64,000 nt of DNA from Streptomyces brevispora (GCF_007829885.1 NZ_VIWW01000001.1:1426001-1490000), one strand, 5' to 3'; counted from the first letter of the stretch, positions 27,323 to 36,729 are shown. Notes: a model not told the origin generated them from the letters alone. A program made the numbers and translations.

Positions 27323-28498
27323 TCAGACGCCCGCGAAGAGCACTCCGGAGTCGAGCAGGGCTTTAACGCGCGCCTCGTCGTACACCTCCGAGGCAAGCTC
27401 CCAGGTGTGCTCCCCAACCAGGGGAGCCTTGCCGGGGCGCTCGGGCCGGGTGCCGTCGAACCGCCACGGCGGACGCAGCAGGGACAGGCCGTCGCGCTCC
27501 GGTTCCACCAACTCCAGCCACTGGGTCTGGGGGTGCTCAATGAAGCCCGACATGGTGAGCACCGGAGCGAAGGGCACGTCAGCCTGGGTGAGCCGCTTCT
27601 CCCACTCGGCGGACGTCCTGGCAACGAACTCCGCCTCGACGATCTCCACGAGCTCGGTGTAGTGCTCCATCCGCAGGTTGTAGGTCGTGAAGCGCGGGTC
27701 GTCCGCGAGGTCCGCGCGGTCCATGGCCTCCAGGAGGGCGAGCCAGAACTTCTGCGAGGACGACAGGTGCAGGGCGATGTCGTCGCCGACTGCCGTCTTG
27801 AGGCAGAAGTTCTGCGCCTGTGGATGGCGACTGCCGCAGGCGGGGTCCTCATGGCCGTTGTCGAAGTACTGCGTCATGGCGTCGATCGTGAGGGTGCTGA
27901 CCGCTTCCATCATCGAGGTCTCCACGCGCTGCCCGTTCCCGGTCGCAGCCCGCCCGACCAGGGCGGCCAGCACTCCGGTCAAGGCGGTGACGCCGGTGAT
28001 GAGGTCAGCGAGACAGGAACCGGTCAGCGCCGGGCGCCCAGCCTCCCCGAGGACCGTGTACAGGCCGCCGAAGGCCTGGCCGATGGTGTCGTAGGCGGGC
28101 CGGGAGCGCAGCGCGCCGCCGTCGCCGAACCCTGACGCGGAGGCGTAGACGAGGTCGGGCCGCTTCGCGCGGCACTCCTCCTCCCCCAGTCCTAGGGCGG
28201 CCAGCTTGCCCGGCCGCATGTTTTCCAACACCACATCGGCGCTCGGGAGCAGGGCCTTCACGGCCTCAAGGCCCTCGGGGCTCTTGAGATCGACGGCGAA
28301 ACTGCGCTTGCCGGCGTTGTACTGGATGAAATAGGAGCTGCGGTTGTCGACGCCCCGCCGGAAGTCCTCACCGTCCCCCGTCTTCTCGATCTTGATCACG
28401 TCGGCGCCCAAGGCGCACAGCATGGAACTCGCATAGGGGGCGGCTATGTATCCCCCGAACTCCAGGACTCGGATGCCCTTGAGAGGCAGGTGCTGCAT
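27323..28498 (-). CDS. Family III CoA-transferase (CaiB/BaiF), copy 2
   Basis: 391 residues (LKGIRVLEFGGYIAAPYASS, LCALGADVIKIEKTGDGEDF, FAVDLKSPEGLEAVKALL, VVLENMRPGKLAALGLG, LADLITGVTALTGVLAALVG). The conserved Asp of the thioester-forming active site falls in the 'GSCLADLITGV' segment. The three CoA-transferases in this cluster are divergent from each other, which suggests different acyl donors or acceptors. It lies 113 bp after an SDR in a two-gene operon. Confidence 0.88.
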   Translation of the reverse strand: MQHLPLKGIRVLEFGGYIAAPYASSMLCALGADVIKIEKTGDGEDFRRGVDNRSSYFIQYNAGKRSFAVDLKSPEGLEAVKALLPSADVVLENMRPGKLAALGLGEEECRAKRPDLVYASASGFGDGGALRSRPAYDTIGQAFGGLYTVLGEAGRPALTGSCLADLITGVTALTGVLAALVGRAATGNGQRVETSMMEAVSTLTIDAMTQYFDNGHEDPACGSRHPQAQNFCLKTAVGDDIALHLSSSQKFWLALLEAMDRADLADDPRFTTYNLRMEHYTELVEIVEAEFVARTSAEWEKRLTQADVPFAPVLTMSGFIEHPQTQWLELVEPERDGLSLLRPPWRFDGTRPERPGKAPLVGEHTWELASEVYDEARVKALLDSGVLFAGV

Positions 28499-28611
28499 CG
28501 CTGACCTCGCTCTGGCTCAGGCGCCGGCCACTTCGCCGGTCGCACGAGGAAACATTTCGCAAACTTGCGTGTAACGGAACCCCCGTATCGGGGAGTGGTC
28601 CGCCGCGGGTC

Positions 28612-29424
28612 TCAGCCCGCCATGAGGCTCTGACCGCCATCGACCACGAGGGAAGCCCCCGTGATGAAAGCGGCCTCGTCGGAAGCAAGGAACAACGCGG
28701 CGCGGGCAACGTCCCAGGCCGTCCCGCCGGGATGCCGCAGAGGTACGCGGGCATTGCGTTCGGCAACCACCTCCTCCCTGCGGGCCCCCGACTTCCGCAT
28801 GCGGGGCTCGACCGCCATCGGGGTCTCCATCAGCCCCGGCAGCACCGCGTTGGCGCGGATGCCGTATGCGGCGTTGGCGGCGGCCACGTGTTCGGTCAGG
28901 GACAGCACGCCGGCCTTCGAGGTGCGGTAGCCGACGTTCGGGTAGTTGATGAGCACCGCGTTGGAGGCGATGTTGATGATCACGCCGCTGCCCTGCTCCC
29001 GCATGACGGGCAGGGCGTGCTTGCAGGTGAGCACCATGCCCCGCAGATTGACGGCCACGATGCGGGAGAATGCCTCGGGCTCGATCTCGGTGACCGGCGC
29101 ATCGCCGGCCGCAGCGGCTGCCACGCCGACGTTGTTGTGCAGGATGTCCAGGCGGCCATAGGCGTCGACGCAGGCAGTGACCGCTGCTTCGATGTCGGCC
29201 TCGCTGGTGACGTCGGCCCTCACGGCCAGCGCCCGGCCGCCTTCATCGGCGATCGCCTTCGCGGTCTCCTCCGCGGAGGCCTCGTTCCGGTCGACCGCGA
29301 CCACTGCGGCGCCTTCGCGGGCCATCAGCAGTGCGGCGGCCCGGCCGTTGCCGACCGTGGCCCCCTCCGACTGCCCTGCGCCCACCACCAGAGCCACTTT
29401 GCCGGCTATTCGTTGCCCCCTCAT
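28612..29424 (-). CDS. SDR-family dehydrogenase with extended glycine motif
   Basis: 270 residues. The N-terminal cofactor motif is longer than usual, GAGQSEGATVGNG, a variant found in one branch of classical SDRs. NNVG replaces NNAG, and the catalytic YRTSK is near residue 160. ATG 29424 is chosen for AAGGAG five bases upstream. It would oxidise or reduce a hydroxy/keto group on an acyl intermediate. It shares an intergenic region with the divergent acyl-CoA dehydrogenase gene. Confidence 0.85.
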   Translation of the reverse strand: MRGQRIAGKVALVVGAGQSEGATVGNGRAAALLMAREGAAVVAVDRNEASAEETAKAIADEGGRALAVRADVTSEADIEAAVTACVDAYGRLDILHNNVGVAAAAAGDAPVTEIEPEAFSRIVAVNLRGMVLTCKHALPVMREQGSGVIINIASNAVLINYPNVGYRTSKAGVLSLTEHVAAANAAYGIRANAVLPGLMETPMAVEPRMRKSGARREEVVAERNARVPLRHPGGTAWDVARAALFLASDEAAFITGASLVVDGGQSLMAG

Positions 29425-29464
29425 CGCGGCTCCTTCCAGCTCGTCGAGACCAATAATCATGGAA

Positions 29465-29538
29465 GATACGTAATATATTTTGCTTCTACAAGGAGTCTCA
29501 CAGGGTCAATCTGTGGCACATTTTATATATGATGCATG
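29465..29538. promoter_or_regulatory. Divergent promoter region with AT-rich sites E and F
   Basis: Site E (29465-29483, gatacgtaatatattttgc) faces the SDR operon on the minus strand. Site F (29517-29538, containing attttatatatgatgcatg) faces the acyl-CoA dehydrogenase. Both match the shared cluster motif, one in each orientation, which is consistent with one regulator controlling both directions. Confidence 0.55.
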
Positions 29539-29618
29539 AGGATACGGGCTCCGCCGCGCTCCACCCGCACGGCTCGGAACCCGCCCCCGCACCCCTCAGG
29601 ACCAGGAAGGAACCGCGC

Positions 29619-30818
29619 ATGGGCCGCCTCTGCGAGACCGAGGGCCTCACCGACGTACAGGAGGAGATCCTCCGGACTGTCCGCAGTTACGTGGACACCA
29701 AGATCCTCCCCGTCGCCTCCCAGTACGACCGCAAGGACGAGTACCCGGCCGAGATCGTCGAGGGTCTGAAGGGCCTGGGCATCTTCGGACTCACCATCGA
29801 CGAGGAGTACGGCGGCCTGGGCGAGTCCCTGCTCACCTACGCCCTCGTGGTCGAGGAGCTTTCCCGCGGCTGGATGAGCATCTCCGGCATCATCAACACC
29901 CACTTCATCCTCGCTTACATGATCTCCCGTCACGGCACCGAGGAGCAGAAGCGCTCCTACCTGCCGCGCATGGCCACCGGCGAGATCCGCGGGGCGTTCT
30001 CCATGTCCGAACCCGACTGCGGCTCGGATGTCTCGGCCATCAAGACCAAGGCGGTCAAGGGCGCCGATGGCACGTACACCATCGACGGCCAGAAGATGTG
30101 GCTGACCAACGGCGCCTCGGCGAACCTGGTGGCCGTGCTGGTCAAGACCGATGAGGGACAGGACGCCCCGCACCGGAACATGACCACCTTCCTCGTGGAG
30201 AAGAAGGAGGGCTTCGGTGAGACGGCACAGGGCGTCACCGTCCCCGGCAAGATCGAGAAGATGGGCTACAAGGGCGTCGACACGACCGAGCTGCTCTTCG
30301 ACGGCCACCGCATCGGCGCCGACCGCATCCTGGGCGGCACCAGTGGCAAGGGCTTCTACCACATGATGGACGGCGTCGAGGTCGGCCGCGTCAACGTCGC
30401 CGCCCGGGCCGTCGGTGTCGCCCACCGTGCCTACGAACTGGCCGTCGAATACAGCCAGCTGCGGGAGACATTCGGCAAGAAGATCGCCCAGCATCAGGCC
30501 GTGCTGTTCCGCCTTGCGGAGATGGCTACCAAGACCGAGGCCGGGCACCAGATGATGGTCCGCGCCGCCCGCAAGAAGGACTCCGGGGAGCGCAACGACC
30601 TCGAAGCCGGCATGGCCAAGTACCTCGCCTCCGAATACTGCGCCCAGGTCGTCGAGGGCTCCTTCCGCATCCATGGCGGCTACGGATACTCCAAGGAGTA
30701 CGAGATCGAGCGGCTCTACCGCGAGGCGCCGATGCTGCTGATCGGTGAGGGCACCGCGGACATCCAGCGCATGATCATCGGCCGCCGCCTGCTGGAGAAC
30801 CACAAGAGCCAGGGCTGA
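29619..30818 (+). CDS. Acyl-CoA dehydrogenase, copy 2
   Basis: 399 residues from ATG 29619, which follows GGAAGGA; in-frame ATGs at 29529 and 29532 lie inside the operator motif and are less likely. FSMSEPDCGSDVSAI, DGQKMWLTNGASA and IHGGYGYSKEYEIERLYREA are typical. Unlike copy 1, the loop LLIGEGTADIQRM keeps the canonical catalytic Glu. It would introduce a double bond into an acyl-CoA and pass electrons to EtfBA. It is monocistronic, followed by the regulator gene. Confidence 0.9.
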   Translation: MGRLCETEGLTDVQEEILRTVRSYVDTKILPVASQYDRKDEYPAEIVEGLKGLGIFGLTIDEEYGGLGESLLTYALVVEELSRGWMSISGIINTHFILAYMISRHGTEEQKRSYLPRMATGEIRGAFSMSEPDCGSDVSAIKTKAVKGADGTYTIDGQKMWLTNGASANLVAVLVKTDEGQDAPHRNMTTFLVEKKEGFGETAQGVTVPGKIEKMGYKGVDTTELLFDGHRIGADRILGGTSGKGFYHMMDGVEVGRVNVAARAVGVAHRAYELAVEYSQLRETFGKKIAQHQAVLFRLAEMATKTEAGHQMMVRAARKKDSGERNDLEAGMAKYLASEYCAQVVEGSFRIHGGYGYSKEYEIERLYREAPMLLIGEGTADIQRMIIGRRLLENHKSQG

Positions 30819-30938
30819 CACCCGACAGCAGCCCCGAAGGACGCAGGACCTGGGACCGGAGGCGTACACACGCCCGGGTTCCGGGCCCTGCGCCGTGGCG
30901 GGGCCCAAGCCGTTGCAGGGACCACACAAAGTGGGCTA

Positions 30939-30962
30939 GAATACTTCATTTCCTATATAAAG
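30939..30962. promoter_or_regulatory. AT-rich candidate operator, site G
   Basis: The site contains aatacttcatttcctatata, about 80 bp before the second GntR gene. The reverse strand contains GAAATGAAGTATTC, matching the GAAGTAT half of the shared motif; the ATATA half is offset. Confidence 0.4.
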
Positions 30963-31041
30963 TTTGGGAATGCTTCCTCAACCTCTCGGGTGACTGTCAG
31001 TATCGACGGAAGCGACGCCGACGAACACGGAGCGGAAGCCA

Positions 31042-31749
31042 GTGAACAGCAGCCCCCCAGCCACCAGGCGGACCCCCAGCGACAGGCGGAAGCAGCTTCC
31101 TGAGGAAGTAGCCGCCTATGTGCGCGAGTTGGTCATCACCGGGGAGGTCAAGGCCGGAGATTTCCTCCGGATGGAGCCCATCGCCGAGGCCGTCGGGGTC
31201 AGCAACACCCCTGTGCGTGAAGGGTTGTTGCTCCTGCAGAGCGAGGGCTTCGTACAGCTCGTGCCGCGGCGCGGTTTCATCGTCGCGCCCTTCACCCCCG
31301 GCGATGTCCAGGACCTCTTCTGGGCGCAGGCCCGGCTGGGGGGTGAGCTCGCGGCGCGCGCCGCCAAGCGGATCACTCCGGAAGCCATCGCGCGGCTGGA
31401 GGCCAACATCGAGGAGTACGAGCGCGCCGCCGAGGCGGGTGACACCCGCTCGCTGGCCGAGCTGGGCCATCTCTTCCACCGCGAGCTCAACCTGGCCGCC
31501 GGCTCGCGGCGGCTCGCCCTGCTGCTGGGCACGGTCGTCAAGCAGCTGCCCAATCAGTTCTACGCCACCATCGAGGGGCAGGTCGACAACGCCCGCTCGG
31601 AGCATCCGCTCCTTCTCGACGCGCTGAAGAACGGCGATACGCGCAAGGCACGCTCGGTCTTCGAAAAGCACATCCAGGGCAGTGCCGCACGGCTCATCGA
31701 GACGCTGGAGAAGCGCGGCATGTGGGCCGAGGAGCAGCAGGCGAGCTGA
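31042..31749 (+). CDS. GntR-family regulator, FCD subfamily, copy 2
   Basis: 235 residues from GTG 31042. The winged helix (KQLPEEVAAYVRELVITGEV, GVSNTPVREGLLLLQSEGFV) is nearly identical to the recognition helix of the regulator at 9436, so the two should bind the same DNA. The FCD domains diverge more (GHLFHRELNLAAGSRRLALL), which suggests different effectors. Having two such paralogues frame one cluster with shared AT-rich motifs fits two-signal control of one regulon. It is followed by a strong terminator. Confidence 0.9.
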   Translation: MNSSPPATRRTPSDRRKQLPEEVAAYVRELVITGEVKAGDFLRMEPIAEAVGVSNTPVREGLLLLQSEGFVQLVPRRGFIVAPFTPGDVQDLFWAQARLGGELAARAAKRITPEAIARLEANIEEYERAAEAGDTRSLAELGHLFHRELNLAAGSRRLALLLGTVVKQLPNQFYATIEGQVDNARSEHPLLLDALKNGDTRKARSVFEKHIQGSAARLIETLEKRGMWAEEQQAS

Positions 31750-31753
31750 CACA

Positions 31754-31801
31754 TGAGAAGAGGGGCGGTAGGCGCGAGAGCGCCTACCGCCCCTCTTCTC
31801 A
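31754..31801. terminator. Strong bidirectional hairpin terminator
   Basis: A perfect 22-bp inverted repeat (arms 31754-31775 and 31780-31801, loop gaga) separates the convergent GntR and SDR genes. The right arm includes the SDR stop codon (31799-31801). The stem is GC-rich with an A/T-rich base (gagaag/cttctc), suitable for stopping transcription from both sides. Confidence 0.85.
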
Positions 31802-32584
31802 TACAGGCCGGTTCACGGCGTATCCGGCGTACAGCGCGTGCGTGCCGCCGTCGACTTCGGCGATCAGGCCCGAGACGTAGGAGGCCTCCGGCGAGTTGAG
31901 GAACAGGGCGACGGACGCCTGTTCCTCGGCTGTGCCGGCCCGCCGCAGCGGGACCACGGCCTCGCGTGCCTCCCAGTAGCCGCTGTCGGCCGCCCGCAGC
32001 CGGGTGTTCATTCCGCTCGCGGTCAGGCCGGGGCACAGGGCGTTGACCCGGATGCCGTGCACGCCCCATTCGACGGCGAGCGCGCGGGTCAGGCCCACCA
32101 CGGCATGCTTGGAGACGACGTACGGCACGTTCCCCGGCAGGCCGTGGGTACCAGCGACGGACGCCGTGTTGAGGACCGCGCCGTGACCCTGCTCGATCAT
32201 GACGCGCCCGACCGCGGTGACGACGTGGAAGGCGGCGTCGTTGTTGACGCCCATGACGTGCGACCACGTCTCCTCATCGATCTCCGCGGCGCGACCGGGA
32301 CGGCTGATGCCCGCGTTGTTGAACAGGGCATCGATGCGCCCGTCTGCGAGGTCTCGGGCGGCGCCGACCAGTTGCTGCGCGGCATGGGGTTCGCGGACGT
32401 CCGCGGTCACAGTGACGACTCGGTCCGAGGCCAGTTCCCCGAGTGGTCCGGCGCTCACGTCGTTGGCGACGACCAGGGCGCCCTCGGCGACCAGACCGTC
32501 GACGACAGCCCGGCCGATGCCGGAGGCCGCCCCGGTGACCACAGCGACCCTGCCGGTGTAGCGGCCCGGTGCGCGAGTGTTCAT
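31799..32584 (-). CDS. SDR-family dehydrogenase
   Basis: 261 residues. TGAASGIG (about residues 17-24), Asp in VANDVSAG consistent with NAD, NNAGIS near residue 88, and YVVSK near residue 152 give a complete classical SDR. It overlaps the MFS gene upstream by 4 bp, so the two are co-transcribed and the enzyme may act on the transported compound. Confidence 0.87.
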   Translation of the reverse strand: MNTRAPGRYTGRVAVVTGAASGIGRAVVDGLVAEGALVVANDVSAGPLGELASDRVVTVTADVREPHAAQQLVGAARDLADGRIDALFNNAGISRPGRAAEIDEETWSHVMGVNNDAAFHVVTAVGRVMIEQGHGAVLNTASVAGTHGLPGNVPYVVSKHAVVGLTRALAVEWGVHGIRVNALCPGLTASGMNTRLRAADSGYWEAREAVVPLRRAGTAEEQASVALFLNSPEASYVSGLIAEVDGGTHALYAGYAVNRPV

Positions 32585-33903
32585 GAGGCAGCCTTCAGAC
32601 GGCCCAGCAGCGCCAGCGGGATCAGGCCCAGCACGGCGGCTGCAGCCACGTAGGCGGAGACCAGGAGGGTTCCGTCACCCACGTCCAGGAGGGCGATCAT
32701 GATCAGCGGCGCCCAGCCGCCGCCTACAATGTTGGCCACCTGATGTCCGAGCGAGGCGCCGGTGTACCGCACCTCGGGCGGGAACATTTCGGCGAACATC
32801 GCGACCACCGGTCCCTGCATGGCTCCCACCGCGGCAAGCCCGACGGACAGGCCGAGGATCAGCAGCGGCATCTCTCGCGTGTCGACCAGCGGGAACACCA
32901 CGAACCCCCAGACGCCCGAGACGACGGCCCCCGCGGCGAACACCGGGCGCCGGCCGATCCTGTCCGACAGGGCGGCGAAGCCGATCGTGCCGGCCGTCCA
33001 CCCGGCCATCGCGATGAGCACAGCGGTGAGCACGCTGTTCTTGCCCATGCCGAGCTCGTGTACGCCGTAGTCGAGCATGCCAGTGGTAATGATGTAGAAG
33101 CTGATGGTGGCCGGGGCGAACGTGCCGGCGGCCAGCAGCACGGCCTTGGGGCGGCGCAGGATCTCCAGCAGCGAGGACTCCGGCACGGACTGCGCCCGGT
33201 TGCGGCGTTCCTGCTCTGCCCGGCGGAACTCGGGGCTGTCTTCGATGTTGCGGTGGATCGCGTAGGCGATCGGAAGCATCAAGATGCTGAGCAGGAACGG
33301 GATCCGCCAGCCCCAGCTGTCCAAAGCTTCCGGGCCCACCAGGTTCCCCACCAGGATGAAGACCAGGTTGCCGGTGACCATGCCGAAGGGCACGCCCAGC
33401 TGGGGAATGGCGCCGTACAGCCCACGCCGGTTGGGCGGTGCGTGCTCCAAGGCCAGCAGGGACGCGCCGCCCCACTGTCCGCCGACGGCCATGCCCTGCG
33501 CCACGCGCAGGAGGACCAGCAGCAGCGGTGCCATGATCCCGGCCATGGCGAAGTTGGGGAGCAGTCCGATGAGCGTGGAAGCCACTGCCATCAGGACCAT
33601 GGCGCTGACGAGGGCGGGTTTACGGCCGCGCTTGTCGCCGATGTGCCCGAACACTGCGGCTCCGAGCGGCCGGGCGGCGAAGCCCACGGCAAAGGTGGCG
33701 AACGAGGCCAAGGCGCCCGCTGTCGGGCTCACGTCGGGGAAGAACTGACCATGGAAGATCAGCGCGGCGGCCGTACCGTAGATCATGAAGTCGTAGTACT
33801 CGATGGCCGACGCGGAGATGGCGGCAGCCACGGCCTTGGTCCGCGGCTTGCGGTCCGAGACGGCCGGCACGGCGGTGTGCGGCACGTCCTGTTGGATGGT
33901 CAC
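32581..33903 (-). CDS. MFS transporter, metabolite:H+ symporter family
   Basis: 440 residues with 12 predicted membrane segments. The N-terminal IEYYDFMIYGTAAALIF, the loop FGHIGDKRGRKPALVSAM and RVAQGMAVGGQWGGASLLAL are hallmarks of the MHS branch (shikimate, alpha-ketoglutarate, citrate-type symporters). GTG 33903 is used; an upstream extension would cross the AT-rich motif. Together with the ABC importer it gives the cluster two likely uptake routes for organic acids. Site H lies about 90 bp upstream. Confidence 0.88.
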   Translation of the reverse strand: MTIQQDVPHTAVPAVSDRKPRTKAVAAAISASAIEYYDFMIYGTAAALIFHGQFFPDVSPTAGALASFATFAVGFAARPLGAAVFGHIGDKRGRKPALVSAMVLMAVASTLIGLLPNFAMAGIMAPLLLVLLRVAQGMAVGGQWGGASLLALEHAPPNRRGLYGAIPQLGVPFGMVTGNLVFILVGNLVGPEALDSWGWRIPFLLSILMLPIAYAIHRNIEDSPEFRRAEQERRNRAQSVPESSLLEILRRPKAVLLAAGTFAPATISFYIITTGMLDYGVHELGMGKNSVLTAVLIAMAGWTAGTIGFAALSDRIGRRPVFAAGAVVSGVWGFVVFPLVDTREMPLLILGLSVGLAAVGAMQGPVVAMFAEMFPPEVRYTGASLGHQVANIVGGGWAPLIMIALLDVGDGTLLVSAYVAAAAVLGLIPLALLGRLKAAS

Positions 33904-33994
33904 TCTGCCTCGATTCGGTGGTGACAGTGGTGCGGCCTCCTGGGAGGTGGCCGGCGGGCTTGGGCCTCGGCCGGACAGACACCTGAATGCTCCA

Positions 33995-34020
33995 CACGAT
34001 ATAAAATGTGTAATGCATGC
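33995..34020. promoter_or_regulatory. AT-rich candidate operator, site H
   Basis: cgatataaaatgtgtaatgc lies between the thioesterase stop and the MFS start, about 90 bp before the MFS gene. The reverse strand has CACATTTTATATCG, similar to site F (cacattttatatatg). Confidence 0.45.
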
Positions 34021-34024
34021 AGTG

Positions 34025-34957
34025 TCAAGAGGCAGGCAGGGTCCGGACAGGAGCGGGCTGCGCGGAATACACACCGTGCGGGCGGATCAGTCCCTCCTGC
34101 GCAACCGTGGCGACCATGCCCCGGATGGGGCTGTACACCTGGGCGGTGGCCAGTCCACGGCTCCCTCCCGCCCAGTCGGAGGACTTGTCGTACAGCATCC
34201 ACTGGTCGGCCGGAACGATCTCGTGGAACCACATCGTGTGGTTGACGGTCGCCCGCTGCACCTCGGGGGCAAGGAACGGATAGCCGTGCGGCCGCAGCGC
34301 GGTCGACAGCAGCGTCAGGTCACTCATGTAGGCCAGCAGGCAGGAGTTCAGGGCCACTTCCTGACTGTCGAGGGAATCGTGCACGCGGAACCACAGCCGC
34401 TCGCGGGACGGCTGCGGCGGGCCGCCCGCCACGGTCCCGTTCTTCGCGGCCTGCGCCGCCGCTTCGCACTCCTGAACAACGCGCAGATCGAGCGCCTTCC
34501 ACTCCTCACGCCAGAACGACTTCGCATCGACGTCGACACCTTCGAGCGCGTCGACGAGCGGGACCGCGTCCCTCGGCGCCGGCACGTGCGGCATCGGCGC
34601 TTGATGCTCGTAGCCGGCCTCGTCGCGGTGGAAGGAGGCGGTGAGCTCGAAAATCTGACGCCCGTGCTGCTCGCCGACCACACGGCGCGAGGTGAATGAC
34701 CGTCCGTCGCGCACGTGCGTCACGTCGTAGCGCACGGGCTCCTTGGCGTCGCCGCCCCGCAGGAATGAGGCGTGCAGACTGTGGACCGGACGGCCGGACG
34801 GGACCGTGCGGTAGGCAGCCATCAGCGCCTGGGCCAGCAGATGACCGCCGTAGGTGCGGACCATCCGACTACGCGGGGCCGCCTGGCCCAGGAAGCCGTC
34901 GGTGCCGACCTCGTCGAGGTCGAGCAGGTCCAGCAGGTCTTTCCCCGATGCGGGCAT
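34025..34957 (-). CDS. Acyl-CoA thioesterase II (TesB-like)
   Basis: 310 residues, a double hot-dog thioesterase. YGGHLLAQALMAAYRTVPSG and HSLHASFLRGGDAKEPVRYD are in the first domain, and the catalytic region with Asp in MSDLTLLSTALRPHG and NHTMWFHEI is in the second. ATG 34957 follows GGAGG by 7 bases. It would hydrolyse an acyl-CoA, relieving CoA trapping or releasing a free acid product. It is divergent from the SDR-EtfBA operon across site I. Confidence 0.88.
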   Translation of the reverse strand: MPASGKDLLDLLDLDEVGTDGFLGQAAPRSRMVRTYGGHLLAQALMAAYRTVPSGRPVHSLHASFLRGGDAKEPVRYDVTHVRDGRSFTSRRVVGEQHGRQIFELTASFHRDEAGYEHQAPMPHVPAPRDAVPLVDALEGVDVDAKSFWREEWKALDLRVVQECEAAAQAAKNGTVAGGPPQPSRERLWFRVHDSLDSQEVALNSCLLAYMSDLTLLSTALRPHGYPFLAPEVQRATVNHTMWFHEIVPADQWMLYDKSSDWAGGSRGLATAQVYSPIRGMVATVAQEGLIRPHGVYSAQPAPVRTLPAS

Positions 34958-35006
34958 GGGTGCGCCTCCATGGTGCGGATCCGTTGGTCGGATGACCATT
35001 GTAGGC

Positions 35007-35028
35007 GAACAATATATTTTGTATGGTG
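35007..35028. promoter_or_regulatory. AT-rich candidate operator, site I
   Basis: gaacaatatattttgtatgg lies in the 120-bp gap between divergent tesB-like and SDR genes. It reads as a near-palindrome (CATACAAAATATATTGTTC on the other strand), so it could serve both promoters. Confidence 0.5.
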
Positions 35029-35077
35029 CACGATGAGCTCCCCATTCATGGAGCGTCCACGTCCCGAGAGGCTGCGC

Positions 35078-35872
35078 ATGACCGCCATCGATCCTTCCCT
35101 GGTCAGCCTGTTCACCGTCGCGGGGAAGACCGTCCTCGTCACCGGCGGCAGCCGCGGAATCGGTTTCGCCGTCGCCAAGGGCTTTGTTCGCGCCGGCGCC
35201 CGCGTCTACATCTGCTCCCGGAGCGCCGAGGCCTGCGAGGCGGCGGCCAAGGAGCTGTCGCAGTACGGCGAGTGTCACGCGCTGGCGGCGAACCTGGGCA
35301 GCGCCGAGGAATGCCGCTCCCTGGCCGACCGGCTCGCCGAGCGGGAGTCCCGCCTGGACGTACTGGTGAACAACGCCGGCGCGATCTGGGCAGAAAAGCT
35401 CGAGGAGTACCCGGAGTCGGGCTGGGACAAGGTCTTCAACCTGAACGTGAAGGGCCCGTTCTTCCTGGTGAAGTCGCTGCTGCCGCTACTGAAGGCCGCC
35501 GCCTCCCACGAGAACCCCGCCCGGGTGATCACCGTCGGTTCGATCGACGGCTTGCACGTCCCCTCCCACGAGACGTACGCGTACTCCTCCTCCAAGGCCG
35601 CGGTGCACCAGCTCAGCAAGCACCTCGCGGACCAGCTCGCCCCGTCGTCCATCACTGTGAACGTGATCGCTCCGGGGATGTTCCACAGCAAGATGCTGAA
35701 GGGAACGCTGGAAGAGCGCGGTGAGGAGGCCATGCTCGCACCGGTCCCACTGAAGCGCTTCGCGAACGACACCGACATGGCCGGCACCGCCATCTTCCTC
35801 GCCTCACCCGCCGGTTCATACATCACCGGCGCGGTGCTGCCGGTCGACGGTGGCACCGCCACCACTTTGTGA
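35078..35872 (+). CDS. SDR-family dehydrogenase (RhlG-like)
   Basis: 264 residues from ATG 35078. TGGSRGIG near residue 24, CSRS after the second strand suggests NADP, NNAGAIW near residue 100, and YSSSKAAV near residue 170. The LLPLLKAAASHENPARVITV block is typical of the RhlG/3-oxoacyl reductase-like branch. It is the first gene of a six-gene plus-strand operon (SDR, EtfB, EtfA, MmgE/PrpD, hydratase, lyase). Confidence 0.87.
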   Translation: MTAIDPSLVSLFTVAGKTVLVTGGSRGIGFAVAKGFVRAGARVYICSRSAEACEAAAKELSQYGECHALAANLGSAEECRSLADRLAERESRLDVLVNNAGAIWAEKLEEYPESGWDKVFNLNVKGPFFLVKSLLPLLKAAASHENPARVITVGSIDGLHVPSHETYAYSSSKAAVHQLSKHLADQLAPSSITVNVIAPGMFHSKMLKGTLEERGEEAMLAPVPLKRFANDTDMAGTAIFLASPAGSYITGAVLPVDGGTATTL

Positions 35873-35937
35873 CCGACCGCCTCTGTTCCCCCGTACGTCC
35901 TGGGGCCGATGGCCCCGTGCATGAAAGGGCCCATGCC

Positions 35938-36729
35938 TTGAAGATCGTCGTCTGTGTGAAGTACGTGCCCGACGCCACCGGCGACCGGCACTTCGCAAAG
36001 GACCTGACCACGGACCGGGATGCCGTGGACGGCCTGCTGTCGGAGCTGGACGAGTACGCGGTGGAGCAGGCCCTGCAGATCGCCGAAGGCCGACTGCAGG
36101 AGGGGGCCGATGCCGAGGTCACCGTCGTGACCGTCGGCCCGGAGGACGCCAGGGACGCGATCCGCAAGGCCCTGTCGATGGGAGCGGACGAGGGCGTGCA
36201 CGTCGAGGACGACGGCATCCACGGTTCGGACGCCATGGGCACCTCGCTGATCCTGGCCAAGGCCATCGAAAAGACCGGTTACGACCTGGTCGTCACCGGC
36301 ATGGCCTCCACCGACGGCACCATGGGTGTGCTGCCGGCGATGCTGGCCGAGCGCCTGGGCCTCCCGCAAGTCACCTGTCTGTCCGCGATCGACGTGGCCG
36401 ACGGCAAGGTCACCGGCCGCCGCGACGGCGACGCCGCCTCCGAGGAACTCGAGGCCACCCTGCCGGCGCTGGTGTCGGTCACCGACCAGTCCGGTGAGGT
36501 CCGCTACCCGTCCTTCAAGGGCATCATGGCCGCGAAGAAGAAGCCGGTCACGTCTCTGGACCTGGACGACCTCGGCATCGAGGCAGACGAGGTCGGCCTC
36601 GATGGCGCCTGGACCGAGGTCGAGGACGCGGCGCCCCGCCCGGCCCGTACGCGGGGCACGATCGTGAAAGACGAAGGCGAGGGCGCCAAGCAGCTCGCCG
36701 GGTTCCTGGCCGACCAGAAGTTCATCTGA
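35938..36729 (+). CDS. etfB: Electron transfer flavoprotein beta subunit
   Basis: 263 residues of the EtfB/FixA family (IVVCVKYVPDAT at the N-terminus, ALSMGADEGVHV, VVTGMASTDGTMGVLPAMLA, and the recognition-loop signature VTDQSGEVRYPSFKGIMAAK near residue 180). TTG 35938 is chosen because AAAGGG lies 8 bases upstream and family proteins begin immediately before IVVCVK. With EtfA it would take electrons from the two acyl-CoA dehydrogenases in this cluster. A chromosome usually has a housekeeping pair, so this is probably a pathway-dedicated second set. Confidence 0.93.
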   Translation: MKIVVCVKYVPDATGDRHFAKDLTTDRDAVDGLLSELDEYAVEQALQIAEGRLQEGADAEVTVVTVGPEDARDAIRKALSMGADEGVHVEDDGIHGSDAMGTSLILAKAIEKTGYDLVVTGMASTDGTMGVLPAMLAERLGLPQVTCLSAIDVADGKVTGRRDGDAASEELEATLPALVSVTDQSGEVRYPSFKGIMAAKKKPVTSLDLDDLGIEADEVGLDGAWTEVEDAAPRPARTRGTIVKDEGEGAKQLAGFLADQKFI

